Of a stretch of 64,000 bases of DNA, positions 16,708 to 25,395 are shown one piece after another (the first letter of the stretch is position 1; each line of letters begins with the position of its first letter). The translations under genes and the position numbers were made by a program. Origin of the DNA: CALOBA01 sp942491465 (GTDB taxonomy: Bacteria; Pseudomonadota; Gammaproteobacteria; Chromatiales; Chromatiaceae); NCBI GenBank assembly GCA_942491465.1, contig CALOBA010000036.1:39015-103014 (forward strand), written 5' to 3'. Below the pieces are notes generated by a model. The model did no database searches. It saw nothing but the letters and a program-made list of their open reading frames with translations, and was not told the origin of the DNA.

Positions 16708-17610
16708 ATGGACCTCGCCGCGCTCCAGCCGTTCTGGATCCTGTTCCCGCTCGCCGCCGCCCTATTCCATGCCTTGCGCCTGGTCGTCACCAAGCGGCTG
16801 ACCCTGAGCTTTTCGGCACGAACGCTGACGCTCTACGTCAATCTGGCGAGCCTGATCGTGACCCTGCCGCTGATCATCTGGCACCACGACATCCCGCTCG
16901 CTGAGCCGGTCTATGTGGTCGTCGTCCTCGCCGGCGCCACCCTGTCGGGTCTGGGCGGCTGGGCGGTCAACGCGGCCATCGCGCGCGGGGATATCTCGCT
17001 GGTGGGGCCGACGATGACCCTCACGCCGGCCTTCGTGCTGGTCATCGAGTGGCTGCTGACCGGAAGTCTGCCCGGCCCGTCGGGCCTGACCGGGCTTGCC
17101 GTCCTGCTCGCCGGCAGCTGGCTGCTCAGCATGCAATGGCCGTTGCCGCGCGGGTCCGCCGCGCCGCACCCACTGCGTTGGGAGCCGGGCGGCGCACTGG
17201 CCCTGACCGCCGCGCTCTGCTTCGCCGCGGCGGCCACGCTCGGGCGCATCGGCATCGGCATGAGCGACCCGCTCTCGTTCGCCGTCGTCGTCGCCATCGT
17301 CAACCCGATCGTCCTGCTGATCATCTTCCGCAGCCAAGACCGGCACTTCCTGCGCAAGGCCCTCCCACCGGACCTGCTCCGACACGCCACCGCGCTCGTC
17401 CTGCTCGGGGTGCTGTTCGCCTTGATGCGTATCGCCGACCAGATCGCATTGAGCCTGACGCTCGCCTCCTACGCGATGGCGGTGAAGCGCAGCGCCGGGG
17501 TCATCTCGGTGCTGCTCGGACATTGGTGGTTGCGCGAAGGCCGACTGCCGAGCCGGCTCGCGGGCAGCCTGATCATGCTGCTCGGACTGTTGCTGCTGGT
17601 GCTTGATTGA
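16708..17610 (+). CDS. EamA/DMT-family transporter
   Basis: A 300-residue inner-membrane protein with about ten helices in two EamA repeats (ALFHALRLVVTKRLTLSF ... VGPTMTLTPAFVLVIEWLLT; second half ending in VISVLLGHWWLREGRLPSR). Substrate unknown; DMT exporters carry amino acids, sugars or drugs. It starts nine bases after the lipoprotein gene, so it may be part of the same transcript, without an obvious functional link. Confidence 0.88.
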   Translation: MDLAALQPFWILFPLAAALFHALRLVVTKRLTLSFSARTLTLYVNLASLIVTLPLIIWHHDIPLAEPVYVVVVLAGATLSGLGGWAVNAAIARGDISLVGPTMTLTPAFVLVIEWLLTGSLPGPSGLTGLAVLLAGSWLLSMQWPLPRGSAAPHPLRWEPGGALALTAALCFAAAATLGRIGIGMSDPLSFAVVVAIVNPIVLLIIFRSQDRHFLRKALPPDLLRHATALVLLGVLFALMRIADQIALSLTLASYAMAVKRSAGVISVLLGHWWLREGRLPSRLAGSLIMLLGLLLLVLD

Positions 17611-17917
17611 CGCACGCCGCTGGTCGCCGAAGCACCCCGATGGTGCGGCCATCGGGCTTGCCGCACCATCGGGTAGACGAAGCCGAGCGAGGGCGCTACC
17701 TTAAGCGCTAAGCAGCCGTCCTAACCTTAGCTGTTCGCGCGGGCGAAGCTCAGCGATCAGCACGGAGCCCGATGGATTCGGTCCACACCAAATCCGCTCA
17801 ACAAGGCCGATGGACGCAGGCGATGTCCCGGCGGGGTCGACCTGGAGAAAAACCCGCTGCAATTGACACGCGCACAGCCGCCGAGACCGCACGGGCTCGG
17901 GCCGGAAGAAACACACC
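17611..17917. other. Intergenic region after the EamA gene
   Basis: 307 bp without a supported gene, RNA or clear repeat. It contains some short GC-rich inverted pairs, none long enough to call a terminator. A promoter for the following protein gene is expected here but not recognisable. Confidence 0.4.
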
Positions 17918-18499
17918 ATGTCGCAAGCGATGCCAGCGATCATCAAGGAACCGAAGGCCATGGGCAGTGAAGGCGCGCCTGCGCTGCTCGGCGCCGGGCT
18001 GATCTTCGTCTTGCTGTTGCAGCAAGCCCCCGCCCAACCGACCTCCGACAGCGCACCGTCCGCACCCGCCGCGGAAGCTCAGGCCCCGTTCACACCGACC
18101 CCGGTGCCGTTCTGGACCTTCGGCGGCGGCGCCATCAAACCCCCGGAATCAGCCGCAGCCCCCCCGGCGGGCGAGGCCGCCGCCTTGGACGATGCTCCGA
18201 AGCAAACGCCGGTCGACGAAAACGACGACCGCGCCGGTCCTGCATCGGGGGGAACGCACCAGCGGACCGCTCGCGGCCCGGCAAGCCCGCGCCGGGAGTC
18301 CCCCCAGCAAGACCTCGCCCACCTGCTGAACAAGAAGGTGATCCTCATCGACATCAACGGCATCAGCCACCCCGGCATCCTGATCGGACTGGACAAGCAC
18401 AGCGCCACGCTGCACATCGAGATCATGCTCCGCGGCAGGCCGATCATGGCCTACAGAAGCTATCTTTACGGCCAGATCGCCGCGCTCTACCCGCAGTGA
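17918..18499 (+). CDS. Secreted or membrane-anchored protein of unknown function
   Basis: Up to 193 residues. A hydrophobic signal or anchor (APALLGAGLIFVLLLQQAPA) is followed by a Pro/Ala-rich linker of about 100 residues. The C-terminal ordered domain (LLNKKVILIDINGISHPGILIGLDKHSATLHIEI ... in two parts) has a beta-rich look, like a small barrel. I do not recognise a family. The ATG at 17960, directly before the hydrophobic segment, is a likelier start than 17918. No partner genes are evident. Confidence 0.55.
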   Translation: MSQAMPAIIKEPKAMGSEGAPALLGAGLIFVLLLQQAPAQPTSDSAPSAPAAEAQAPFTPTPVPFWTFGGGAIKPPESAAAPPAGEAAALDDAPKQTPVDENDDRAGPASGGTHQRTARGPASPRRESPQQDLAHLLNKKVILIDINGISHPGILIGLDKHSATLHIEIMLRGRPIMAYRSYLYGQIAALYPQ

Positions 18500-18658
18500 G
18501 ACCTGCCGAGACGAGGCTGATCCGCTAAACTCGCTGTTGTCGACGAGTTCGCCACGGCACTCGATCATGCCTTGGCCCGGCACCGGCACCCTTCGGCCGC
18601 CGACGCGGCGCATGGTGACCGGTACGGTCCTCGTCCCTGTTTGGACTGGAGATGTTCA

Positions 18659-19516
18659 ATGTTTCGGCCTTCCGTCATGAGCTATGCGGTCATCGTCAGG
18701 TTGCTGACGATGTCCATCATCTGGCTGCTCCTTCTGGTCTGGCAGCTCAATGCCTATCGTCTCAACTGCGCGTTGAGCATCGCCATGGTCGCGATGCTGA
18801 TGCTCCCGCTGATCATCGCCGGGACCGAGATGTCCTACTTCCACCGGCGCGCCCTGTTCAACGAATGTCTGCACAAGGACTCGCTGCTGTTTGGCTATCT
18901 GCACAACCGGGTGCTCATGACCCTGCGCGAACTGTTGTTCTCGCTGACGCTCGCGGTCCTGCTGCTGACCGCCTCGCTGCTGTTCGAGCCTCGGCAATGG
19001 TCGATCCTGTTCGCGGACATCCTGCTGATCGGGCTGCTGATCCCGCGCCTGGCCAACGGCATGGGCAACGAGGTCCGCGAGGAATACCGCTACGCCATGG
19101 CCCGGCAATGGGCCATGTGGATCAGCACCCTGCTGCTGTGGGGGGAATCCCTGCTGGTCATCGCCTTTGCATCGCAGCAGGACTACTTCGGCATGCGCTG
19201 GCAGGAGGTCATCACCTACGCCATCAACGACCCGGACCTGCTCTGCCCGGTGGTCGCCGAGGTGACCCATGTCTACATGACGCTGTTGGCGCTGGCCCAG
19301 TGGGCGATCCAGAACGCGTCGCGCCTGGGCAACGACCCGACCCAAGCCGTCATCATCTGGACCGGACTGATCTCGGTCCTGGCCTTCAGCTTCCTGACCG
19401 CGCTCGCCTACAGCCGCGCGCTGGTAGGCGTCATGGGTCGGCCCTGGGAGATGTGGCGGTCGTTCTCGCGACCGGACGACGACGCGGTCGCGGGTCCATG
19501 CGATCGGCCGTCTTGA
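18659..19516 (+). CDS. Integral membrane protein of unknown function
   Basis: About 285 residues from ATG 18659, which has a GGAG ribosome site eight bases upstream. There are roughly six hydrophobic segments (VRLLTMSIIWLLLLVWQL, ALSIAMVAMLMLPLIIAGT, LLFSLTLAVLLLTASLLF, MWISTLLLWGESLLVIAFAS, and a C-terminal pair). The polar loops carry HRRALFNECLHKDSLLFGYL and NEVREEYRYAMARQ. No family is recognised and the neighbours give no clear context. Confidence 0.6.
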   Translation: MFRPSVMSYAVIVRLLTMSIIWLLLLVWQLNAYRLNCALSIAMVAMLMLPLIIAGTEMSYFHRRALFNECLHKDSLLFGYLHNRVLMTLRELLFSLTLAVLLLTASLLFEPRQWSILFADILLIGLLIPRLANGMGNEVREEYRYAMARQWAMWISTLLLWGESLLVIAFASQQDYFGMRWQEVITYAINDPDLLCPVVAEVTHVYMTLLALAQWAIQNASRLGNDPTQAVIIWTGLISVLAFSFLTALAYSRALVGVMGRPWEMWRSFSRPDDDAVAGPCDRPS

Positions 19517-19589
19517 TCCGCCCCGGCCTGCTCAGCCCGCATCCGCGGCCCGCGAACGCGGCCGATGCGTGCGCTCAGGGTGTAGGCGG

Positions 19590-20723
19590 ATGAGCGCAAC
19601 GTCGGCCCATGAAGCCGCCGCAGCGGACCTGCCGCCCGCCGCCCACCAGGTCCGGCTCGGCGAGATCGCCCGGCGCTTCTGCGCGCGCCCCCCGCAGCGG
19701 ATCGAGCGGCTCGGCCGCGGCCTGATCAACGACACCTTCCGCGTCGCAACGCAGCGCGGCTGCTTCGTCCTGCAGCGCATCAACGACCAGGTGTTTCCGG
19801 CCCCGGAGCGGATCATGGACAACCTGCTGCGCCTGCAGGCCGCTCTGGAGCAGGGCATCGGCACCGCCGTGCGCCTACCCCATGTGCTGCTGGCCGACGA
19901 CGGCCGACCTTGGGTGCAGGATGAGCAAGGCCATTTCTGGCGGATGCTCGAGCTGATCGAGGGCAGCTGCACCCTCACCCGGCTGGAGCATCCCCGACAG
20001 GCGAGTGAGATTGGCCGTGTCCTCGGCGATTTCCACGGCTTCACGGCGACGCTGGACCCTGCCGAGTTCGCCGTCACCCTGCCGGACTTCCATGTCACGC
20101 CGATCTATCTCAATGCGCTGCGCCAGGCCGAGATCGACGCCGTCCCCGGACGCGGTGGACCCGAGGTCGAGGCCGCCCTGGCCACCATCGAGCAGCATCG
20201 CGCCCTGGCACACGGGATTGAAGACGCCCGACGCACGGGACGCATCGCCGAGCGCGTGGTGCACGGCGACCCGAAGCTCGACAACATCCTGTTCGATCGT
20301 GCCGGGGCGCGCGCCCTCTGCCTGATCGACCTCGACACCATCCAGCCGGGCCTGCCCCACCACGACATCGGCGACTGCCTGCGCTCGTGCTGCAACCGCA
20401 ACGGCAAGACCGGTCACGCCGATCATATCCGTTTCGACCTCGACAGCTGCCGTGGGATCCTGGTGGCCTACGCCGAGCACAGCCGAGGCGTCCTCGCGCC
20501 CCCCGAGATCGACCTGATCCATCAGGCCATCCGGCTGATCCCGTTCGAGCTCGCGCTGCGCTTCCTCGCCGACCACCTGCGCGGCGATCGCTACTTCCGC
20601 GTCTCCAGACCCGGCGAGAACCTGCACAAGGCGCGGGTGCAGCTGGCCTTGGTGGCCGACATCGAGCGCAAGGCCGATGCCATCGCGCAGATCATCCATG
20701 ACGCCTTCGACAACACCGGCTGA
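19590..20723 (+). CDS. Aminoglycoside-phosphotransferase-fold kinase
   Basis: 377 residues with the protein-kinase-like phosphotransferase fold. IERLGRGLINDTFRV and FVLQRINDQVF form the nucleotide-binding lobe. Catalytic VVHGDPKLDNILF and the metal-binding LIDLDT are intact. The arrangement (RINDQVFP, DFHGFTATLDP, DCLRSCCN) is like predicted small-molecule or sugar kinases in this superfamily, rather than resistance enzymes. The substrate cannot be told. It precedes a PTPS-like gene by 36 bp and a glycosyltransferase. Confidence 0.8.
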   Translation: MSATSAHEAAAADLPPAAHQVRLGEIARRFCARPPQRIERLGRGLINDTFRVATQRGCFVLQRINDQVFPAPERIMDNLLRLQAALEQGIGTAVRLPHVLLADDGRPWVQDEQGHFWRMLELIEGSCTLTRLEHPRQASEIGRVLGDFHGFTATLDPAEFAVTLPDFHVTPIYLNALRQAEIDAVPGRGGPEVEAALATIEQHRALAHGIEDARRTGRIAERVVHGDPKLDNILFDRAGARALCLIDLDTIQPGLPHHDIGDCLRSCCNRNGKTGHADHIRFDLDSCRGILVAYAEHSRGVLAPPEIDLIHQAIRLIPFELALRFLADHLRGDRYFRVSRPGENLHKARVQLALVADIERKADAIAQIIHDAFDNTG

Positions 20724-20759
20724 GCATCCGCAGCCCAACCCGCCCCTCGAGGTCCCCCC

Positions 20760-21164
20760 ATGTACAGCCTCTGCGTCCGCGATCACCTGATGATCGCCCA
20801 CAGCTTCCGCGGCGAGGTCTTCGGCCCCGCCCAACGCCTGCACGGGGCGACCTACATCGTCGACTGCGAGCTGCGCCGCCCCGCGCTCGATGCCGACGGG
20901 CTGGTGGTCGACATCGGCCGCGCCAGCATGGTCTTGCGCGAGATCCTCGCGCCCCTCGACTACCGCAATCTCGACGACGAGCCGACGCTCGCGGGCCGCA
21001 ACACCACCACCGAATTCCTCGCCGGCCTGATCTTCGAGCGCATGGCCGAGCGCATCGCCGACGGCAGCCTGGGCGATGCCGCCCGCGGCCTGACCGGCAT
21101 GCGCATCCAGCTCTCCGAGTCCCATGTGGCTTGGGCCGCCTACGAGGCAGAGCTGGTGCAGTAG
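20760..21164 (+). CDS. PTPS/QueD-like protein lacking the canonical catalytic residues
   Basis: 134 residues with the 6-pyruvoyl-tetrahydropterin synthase fold: IAHSF near the N-terminus, RLHGATYIVDCELRRP, NLDDEPTLAGRNTTTEFLA and LSESHVAWAAYE. In true QueD enzymes the second block has HGH for zinc, a Cys four residues before it, and a later Asp-His pair. Here these read LHGAT (Ala replaces the second His), Ala in place of Cys, and LDYRNLDD. The pterin pocket Glu-like residue survives in LSES. It is likely a relative with a changed reaction or a binding role. It lies between a kinase and a GT4 glycosyltransferase. Confidence 0.75.
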   Translation: MYSLCVRDHLMIAHSFRGEVFGPAQRLHGATYIVDCELRRPALDADGLVVDIGRASMVLREILAPLDYRNLDDEPTLAGRNTTTEFLAGLIFERMAERIADGSLGDAARGLTGMRIQLSESHVAWAAYEAELVQ

Positions 21165-21227
21165 TGCCCGGGCGACGACCAACCGAGCTGCCTTAGGAAG
21201 AATTCAGAAACAAAGTGAACATGTCAG

Positions 21228-21372
21228 CTCGTTGTCGTTGTCGTAATCGTCGTCGGATGCTTGATTGCGACAACGACGACGACGACGAGGACGAGGACGA
21301 CGAGGACGACGACGACGACGAACGACAACGACAACGACGACAACGACAACGACAACGACCACGACACGACAA
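21228..21372. repeat. GTCGTT-type hairpin and simple-sequence region, copy B
   Basis: It begins CTCGTTGTCGTTGTCGTAAT and folds on the following GCGACAACGACGACGACGAC. It then continues as about 90 bp of GAC, GACGAG and GACAAC tandem motifs. The first 28 bases match the right arm of copy A at 9538-9564 in reverse. It fills the 264-bp gap before the glycosyltransferase gene; ORFs of poly-Asp or poly-Arg type across it are artefacts. Confidence 0.75.
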
Positions 21373-21428
21373 GGCTGGCGACATCGGAATCGCTGCACCT
21401 TGAACCATCTCAGTTACGGCCCTGATCC

Positions 21429-22535
21429 ATGTCCGATCACCTCTACCTGCTCTTGCCCGGTGATCCGGCCACCCCCACCGGCGGCTACATCTACGACCGG
21501 CGCATCGCCGACGGGCTGCGTGGGCTCGGCTGGCGGGTCGACCGGATCCGACTCGACGCCGGTTTCCCGACCCCGAGCCCCGGGGCGCTAACCGATGCCG
21601 CTGCCAAGTTGGCCGCGCTGCCCAACCATGCCCTGGTGTTGATCGACGGCCTGGCCCTCGGCGCGATGCCGGATCAGGTCGCGCGGCACCGGGAACGCCT
21701 CCGGCTGGTCGGACTGGTGCACCATCCGCTGGCACTGGAGACCGGGCTTGAGCCCGGCCGAGCCGCTGCCCTGCGGGCCACGGAGACGGCGGCCCTGGGG
21801 GCCATGCGCTGCGTCATCGTCACCAGCACCACCACCGCCCGGCTGCTGCAGGGGTTCGGCGTCGATGCCGGGCGCTGCCGCGTGGTCGAGCCGGGCACCG
21901 ACCCGGCCGCGCCGGCCGTGGGCGGCGGCGCCGGCCCCCCGCGGCTGCTCACGGTCGGCGCCATCACGCCGCGCAAGGGCCATCGGCTGCTGGTCGCCGC
22001 CCTGGCCCGGCTGATGGGCATCGACTGGCGGCTCCACTGCATCGGCAGCCTGGACCGCGATCCGGCGACCGCTACCGCGCTGCGCCGACAGATCGCCGAG
22101 CTGGGGCTCCAAGGGCGCGTTCAGCTACACGGCACCGTCTCAGACCGAGCCCTGAGCGACGCCTATCATCGGGCCGACCTGTTCGTCCTGCCGAGCCTGT
22201 TCGAGGGCTACGGCATGGCCTACGCCGAGGCCCTTGCCCGCGGCCTGCCGATCATCGCCACCCGCGCCGGCGCCATCCCCGGCACCGTCCCCGCCGACGC
22301 CGGGCTGCTGCTCGAACCCGGCTGCGTCGACGCATTGACCTCGGCCCTGGGGCGCCTGCTGACCGAACCCTCGCTGCGCGTCCGGCTTGCATCCGGCGCC
22401 CGCCGAGCCCGCGACCGGCTCCCGACCTGGCCCGACAGCTGCCGGCGCATGGCCGACGCCCTGCGTGCGGTGGCGGCCGACTGCGCGGCTATCCCTCCAA
22501 CCGAAACACCACCGGCACGCGGATCGTCGCGGTGA
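21429..22535 (+). CDS. GT4-family glycosyltransferase
   Basis: 368 residues with the GT-B fold: N-terminal LLPGDPATPTGGYIYDRRI, the mid-protein LLTVGAITPRKGHRLLV, and the nucleotide-sugar site LFEGYGMAYAEALARGLPII with the E-x7-E pair. The acceptor is unknown. Next to a PTPS-like gene, a pterin or other small-molecule acceptor is conceivable, but cell-envelope sugars are equally possible. Its last 47 bases overlap the end of the opposing tonB gene. Confidence 0.88.
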   Translation: MSDHLYLLLPGDPATPTGGYIYDRRIADGLRGLGWRVDRIRLDAGFPTPSPGALTDAAAKLAALPNHALVLIDGLALGAMPDQVARHRERLRLVGLVHHPLALETGLEPGRAAALRATETAALGAMRCVIVTSTTTARLLQGFGVDAGRCRVVEPGTDPAAPAVGGGAGPPRLLTVGAITPRKGHRLLVAALARLMGIDWRLHCIGSLDRDPATATALRRQIAELGLQGRVQLHGTVSDRALSDAYHRADLFVLPSLFEGYGMAYAEALARGLPIIATRAGAIPGTVPADAGLLLEPGCVDALTSALGRLLTEPSLRVRLASGARRARDRLPTWPDSCRRMADALRAVAADCAAIPPTETPPARGSSR

Positions 22536-23295
22536 CCGGCTTGCCGTTGCGCAGGGCCGGGCGGAAGCGCCAACGCTTCACGGCCCGGAGCGCCGCGCGA
22601 TCGAGGCTGGCATGTCCGCTGCTGCCGGCGACCCGTGCGCTGCCGACCCGGCCGTTGCCGAGCACGGAGACCTGGATCAGCACCCGGCCCTCATGGCCGC
22701 GACTGCGCGCCAGCCGGGGGTAGCCTGGCTTGGGATTGCCGGACACCGGTGCGGCGCTGCGATCGGCACCCCGCCCCCCCGCTGCCGGGGACTTTGCGCC
22801 GGCGCTCCCACCGCGGCCTTGCCGAGCATCGCCGTCGCCCCCCCGCGCCGAGCGCTGCGGCTTGGCGGGGGGGCGGCTGGACCGCGACGACGACGAGCGC
22901 CCGGCGGGCTCGGCGTCGGCCCGCGCCGCCCGTGACCTGACCTTGGGTACCACCGCCCGGGGCTCGGCCTTGGCGACCGGCGCGGTCATGGGCCGAGGCT
23001 CCGGCGGCACCACCGCGCGCAGCAGCGCCGGGCCATCGGTCGGCGAGGCGTCGGCCAACACCGACGGGCTCGCCCCCGCGTCCCCCAGCAGCGGGAGCCG
23101 GTGGGTGCCCGCCGCCATCGCCTGCACCCGCGGCCCGCCGCGCTGCGCCTCGGCAGCATCGCCGGTCCGCGGCTCCGGAACCAGCAGCCAGGCCAGGAGC
23201 AGGTGCAGCAACGCCGCCAGGGCCAGGGCCAGCGTCCATTGCCCAACGCCTGCCACCGGTGCGCCCCAGCGATGCCGTCCTCGCGGATCATTCAT
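22489..23295 (-). CDS. tonB: TonB-family energy transducer
   Basis: 268 residues. There is an N-terminal membrane anchor (WTLALALAALLHLLLAWLLV), a long Pro/Ala/Ser/Arg-rich periplasmic spacer, and a C-terminal TonB domain: GYPRLARSRGHEGRVLIQVS, ASLDRAALRAVKRWRFRPA. It transmits proton-motive force to outer-membrane receptors, presumably the BtuB-like receptor upstream in the same transcript. The start overlaps the end of the exbD gene by eight bases. Confidence 0.92.
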   Translation of the reverse strand: MNDPRGRHRWGAPVAGVGQWTLALALAALLHLLLAWLLVPEPRTGDAAEAQRGGPRVQAMAAGTHRLPLLGDAGASPSVLADASPTDGPALLRAVVPPEPRPMTAPVAKAEPRAVVPKVRSRAARADAEPAGRSSSSRSSRPPAKPQRSARGGDGDARQGRGGSAGAKSPAAGGRGADRSAAPVSGNPKPGYPRLARSRGHEGRVLIQVSVLGNGRVGSARVAGSSGHASLDRAALRAVKRWRFRPALRNGKPVTATIRVPVVFRLEG

Positions 23296-23716
23296 CGCGC
23301 AGGACCTCCACCGCCGCCGGCCGGGTCACCAGGGACACCTCGCCGGCATCGAGCTGCCGCAGCAGGACCAGCAGCGACAGCAGCTCCCCGGCGGGGGTCT
23401 CGGCATCCGCCATCAGCCGCACGGGGCGGCCCGGCTGCCTGGGCAGACGCTCGGCCAGCAGGCGATTGCGTTCATCATCGGCCACCAGCTCCCCGTCCAG
23501 GGCGACGCGGCCATCAGCGGCCAGCGCCAGCGCCCACGGTCGCGGGCCGTCCGCAGCCATATCCGCCGGCTGCGCCCGAGGCGGCTCCACCCGCAGCGGC
23601 GACACCGGCTCCAACGTACCCGCGAGCAAAAAGAAGACCAGCAGCAGAAAGACCACATCCACCAGCGGACCGATGGGCTCGCGGAGCGGACGGCCTGGTG
23701 CCGGCGGCAGCTTCAT
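23288..23716 (-). CDS. exbD: ExbD/TolR-type protein (second copy)
   Basis: 142 residues with one membrane helix carrying the essential Asp (PIGPLVDVVFLLLVFFLLAG), then a periplasmic domain. It forms the proton channel with ExbB and TonB. This is the second of two adjacent exbD genes; the ATG overlaps the upstream exbD stop by four bases. The two differ enough (PIGPLVDV versus RLAPLVDV) to be an ancient pair. Confidence 0.92.
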   Translation of the reverse strand: MKLPPAPGRPLREPIGPLVDVVFLLLVFFLLAGTLEPVSPLRVEPPRAQPADMAADGPRPWALALAADGRVALDGELVADDERNRLLAERLPRQPGRPVRLMADAETPAGELLSLLVLLRQLDAGEVSLVTRPAAVEVLRDE

Positions 23717-24123
23717 GGGCTTGCAGGGGCCGCCGGCGGCGCCACCAAGGTCACACGCTCGGCGCCGGCGCCTGTGAGCACATCGATGACCCGCACCAGC
23801 GATTGCAGCGCGGCAGTCGGGCTCGGCTGCACCAGCACCGCCGGCTCAGGCTCCCGGCGCAGCAGCGGCGCCAGCGCCCGCGGCAGCGCCTCCAGCGGCA
23901 GCGGTCGGCCGTTCAGATCGACCCCGCCATCGGCGCCCAAGCGCACCAGCACCGACCCGCGCAGCGACCCGGCACCGGCCTCGGCCGGGGGCTCGACCAC
24001 GATGGCCTGATGCCGCTCCAGCCTGGCGACCAGCATAAAGAACACGAGCAGCAGAAACACCACGTCCACCAGCGGCGCCAGGCGCAGCGCCCGCCGCCCC
24101 CGCTTGAGCGGCTCAATCCGCAT
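23713..24123 (-). CDS. exbD: ExbD/TolR-type protein (first copy)
   Basis: 136 residues from ATG 24123 (MRIEPLKRGRRALRLAPLVD). The membrane helix LAPLVDVVFLLLVFFMLVAR keeps the channel Asp. A periplasmic domain ends VIDVLTGAGAERVTLVAPP. It overlaps exbB by 11 bases and the next exbD by four. Two exbD genes with one exbB suggest a heteromeric ExbD pair, as seen in some TonB loci. Confidence 0.92.
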   Translation of the reverse strand: MRIEPLKRGRRALRLAPLVDVVFLLLVFFMLVARLERHQAIVVEPPAEAGAGSLRGSVLVRLGADGGVDLNGRPLPLEALPRALAPLLRREPEPAVLVQPSPTAALQSLVRVIDVLTGAGAERVTLVAPPAAPASP

Positions 24124-24847
24124 CGGCCGCTGCCCCAAGCGGGTCCGCCCCAGCCGCGACCGCGGCATCGGCATCGCCGACCGGGAGATTGCCGGTGAAC
24201 AGCCGGGTAACCGCATCCTCGGTGGCATGGCGCACAGCCTCGACGATACCGTCGATCCAATGCACGGTGGCCGCGGCCGGAATGGCGATCCCCAGCCCGG
24301 CGGCGGTGGTCAAGAGCGCCTCCCAGATGCCGCCGGCGAGCAGGGCCGGGTCGGCCTGGCCGCCGGCGCTCTCCAGGGCGCGGAAGGCCTCGATCATGCC
24401 CAGCACCGTGCCGAGCAGGCCGAGCAGCGGCGCCAGGGTCGCGATCAGGTCCAGCGGCCGGCCATAGGCGGCCAGGCGCTGCTGCTGCGCCGCGGCCTCG
24501 CGCAGGACCTCCTCGCGCACCGCCGCGTCGGCTGCGCCACCGGGCCGGGCGAGCCCGCGCATGGCCGCCGCCAGCACCGGGGCGATGGGGCTGCGGCTCG
24601 CCGCCAACGTCTGCTGCGCGGCGGCGGCCTGTCCCGTCCGCCATTGCGCGAGCGCCTCGGCGATGAATGCGCGGGCGCCGACGCGCAGCCGCGCGAGCTG
24701 CAACAGCTTGAGCAGGATCAGCGTCGCCGTGATCAGCGACAGGCCCAGCAGCAGCGCCAGGATCGGCCCGCCGTCGTGCAGCAGCTGCGACACCGCGGCC
24801 CGGGTGGCGGCAGCTTCGCTCAGGATTGATTGCATCATGGACTCCAT
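24113..24847 (-). CDS. exbB: ExbB/TolQ-type proton channel protein
   Basis: About 244 residues with three membrane helices. The family motif LIATLAPLLGLLGTVLGMIEAF is present in two short parts, followed by ALLTTAAGLGIAIPAAATVHW, which also fits MotA/TolQ/ExbB. Candidate starts are ATG 24847 (MESMMQ) and 24838; the second has a GGAG three bases away, so the true start is uncertain by three codons. A cytoplasmic domain rich in Ala and Arg separates helix one from helices two and three. Confidence 0.92.
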   Translation of the reverse strand: MESMMQSILSEAAATRAAVSQLLHDGGPILALLLGLSLITATLILLKLLQLARLRVGARAFIAEALAQWRTGQAAAAQQTLAASRSPIAPVLAAAMRGLARPGGAADAAVREEVLREAAAQQQRLAAYGRPLDLIATLAPLLGLLGTVLGMIEAFRALESAGGQADPALLAGGIWEALLTTAAGLGIAIPAAATVHWIDGIVEAVRHATEDAVTRLFTGNLPVGDADAAVAAGADPLGAAADAD

Positions 24848-24867
24848 CGCCCTCGGCTCGACGAGAA

Positions 24868-25392
24868 CTACTTGAACAGCTCCACCCGCGAACGGCTGGT
24901 CGGGCGGGTGCGCTCGAGACAATCGATGCCGGCGGCCTCGTCGGGTGCGGTCTCGCAGCGCAGCACGCCGTTGATCAACACCCGCGCGAGGGCGTCGCAG
25001 CCGATGCCGGGCAGGTCGTAGTCCTTGACGCTGGTCTTGCCCCGGGGCAGCGGGCCGGCCTCGGCGGCGGAGCGCCCGGCGATCAGCCCGTCGTTGTCGA
25101 ACAGCACCAGGTCCCACTGCAGCGACGACAAGGCCGCGCCGCTGGCGTTGCGGATGACGAACGACAGCCGGCAGCCGTCGCCCCGGGGCGCGACGCGGTT
25201 CAGCTCGACATCGATGACCTCGGCCGCAGCGGTCTCCGCCGCCGGCTCCGCAGCGACGGCAACGTGCACCATCGCCGGCAGAACGCCGAGCCAAAACGAC
25301 ACGCAGAGGGCACGAATTCGCGCGCCTTTGCGCCTTTGCGGTAAGTCAGCAACGGCGCTCCGCAGGTTGATGAGCATGCCCCCCACTACCAT
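24868..25392 (-). CDS. Periplasmic protein of unknown function in the TonB operon
   Basis: 174 residues with an N-terminal signal segment (LCVSFWLGVLPAMVHVAVAAEP). The mature domain (AEVIDVELNRVAPRGDGCRLSFVIRN, then LSSLQWDLVLFDNDGLIAGRS and KTSVKDYDLPGIGCDALARVLI) is beta-rich and has Cys at several positions, perhaps forming disulfides. Homologues of this look commonly accompany tonB-exb clusters in proteobacteria, but the role is unknown. It starts three bases after btuB. Confidence 0.7.
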   Translation of the reverse strand: MVVGGMLINLRSAVADLPQRRKGARIRALCVSFWLGVLPAMVHVAVAAEPAAETAAAEVIDVELNRVAPRGDGCRLSFVIRNASGAALSSLQWDLVLFDNDGLIAGRSAAEAGPLPRGKTSVKDYDLPGIGCDALARVLINGVLRCETAPDEAAGIDCLERTRPTSRSRVELFK

Positions 25393-25395
25393 GCC

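Noticed and set aside
21215..21591. Poly-Asp, poly-Arg and poly-Thr short ORFs
   Set aside because: They are translations of the GAC/GAG simple-sequence tract, not real proteins.
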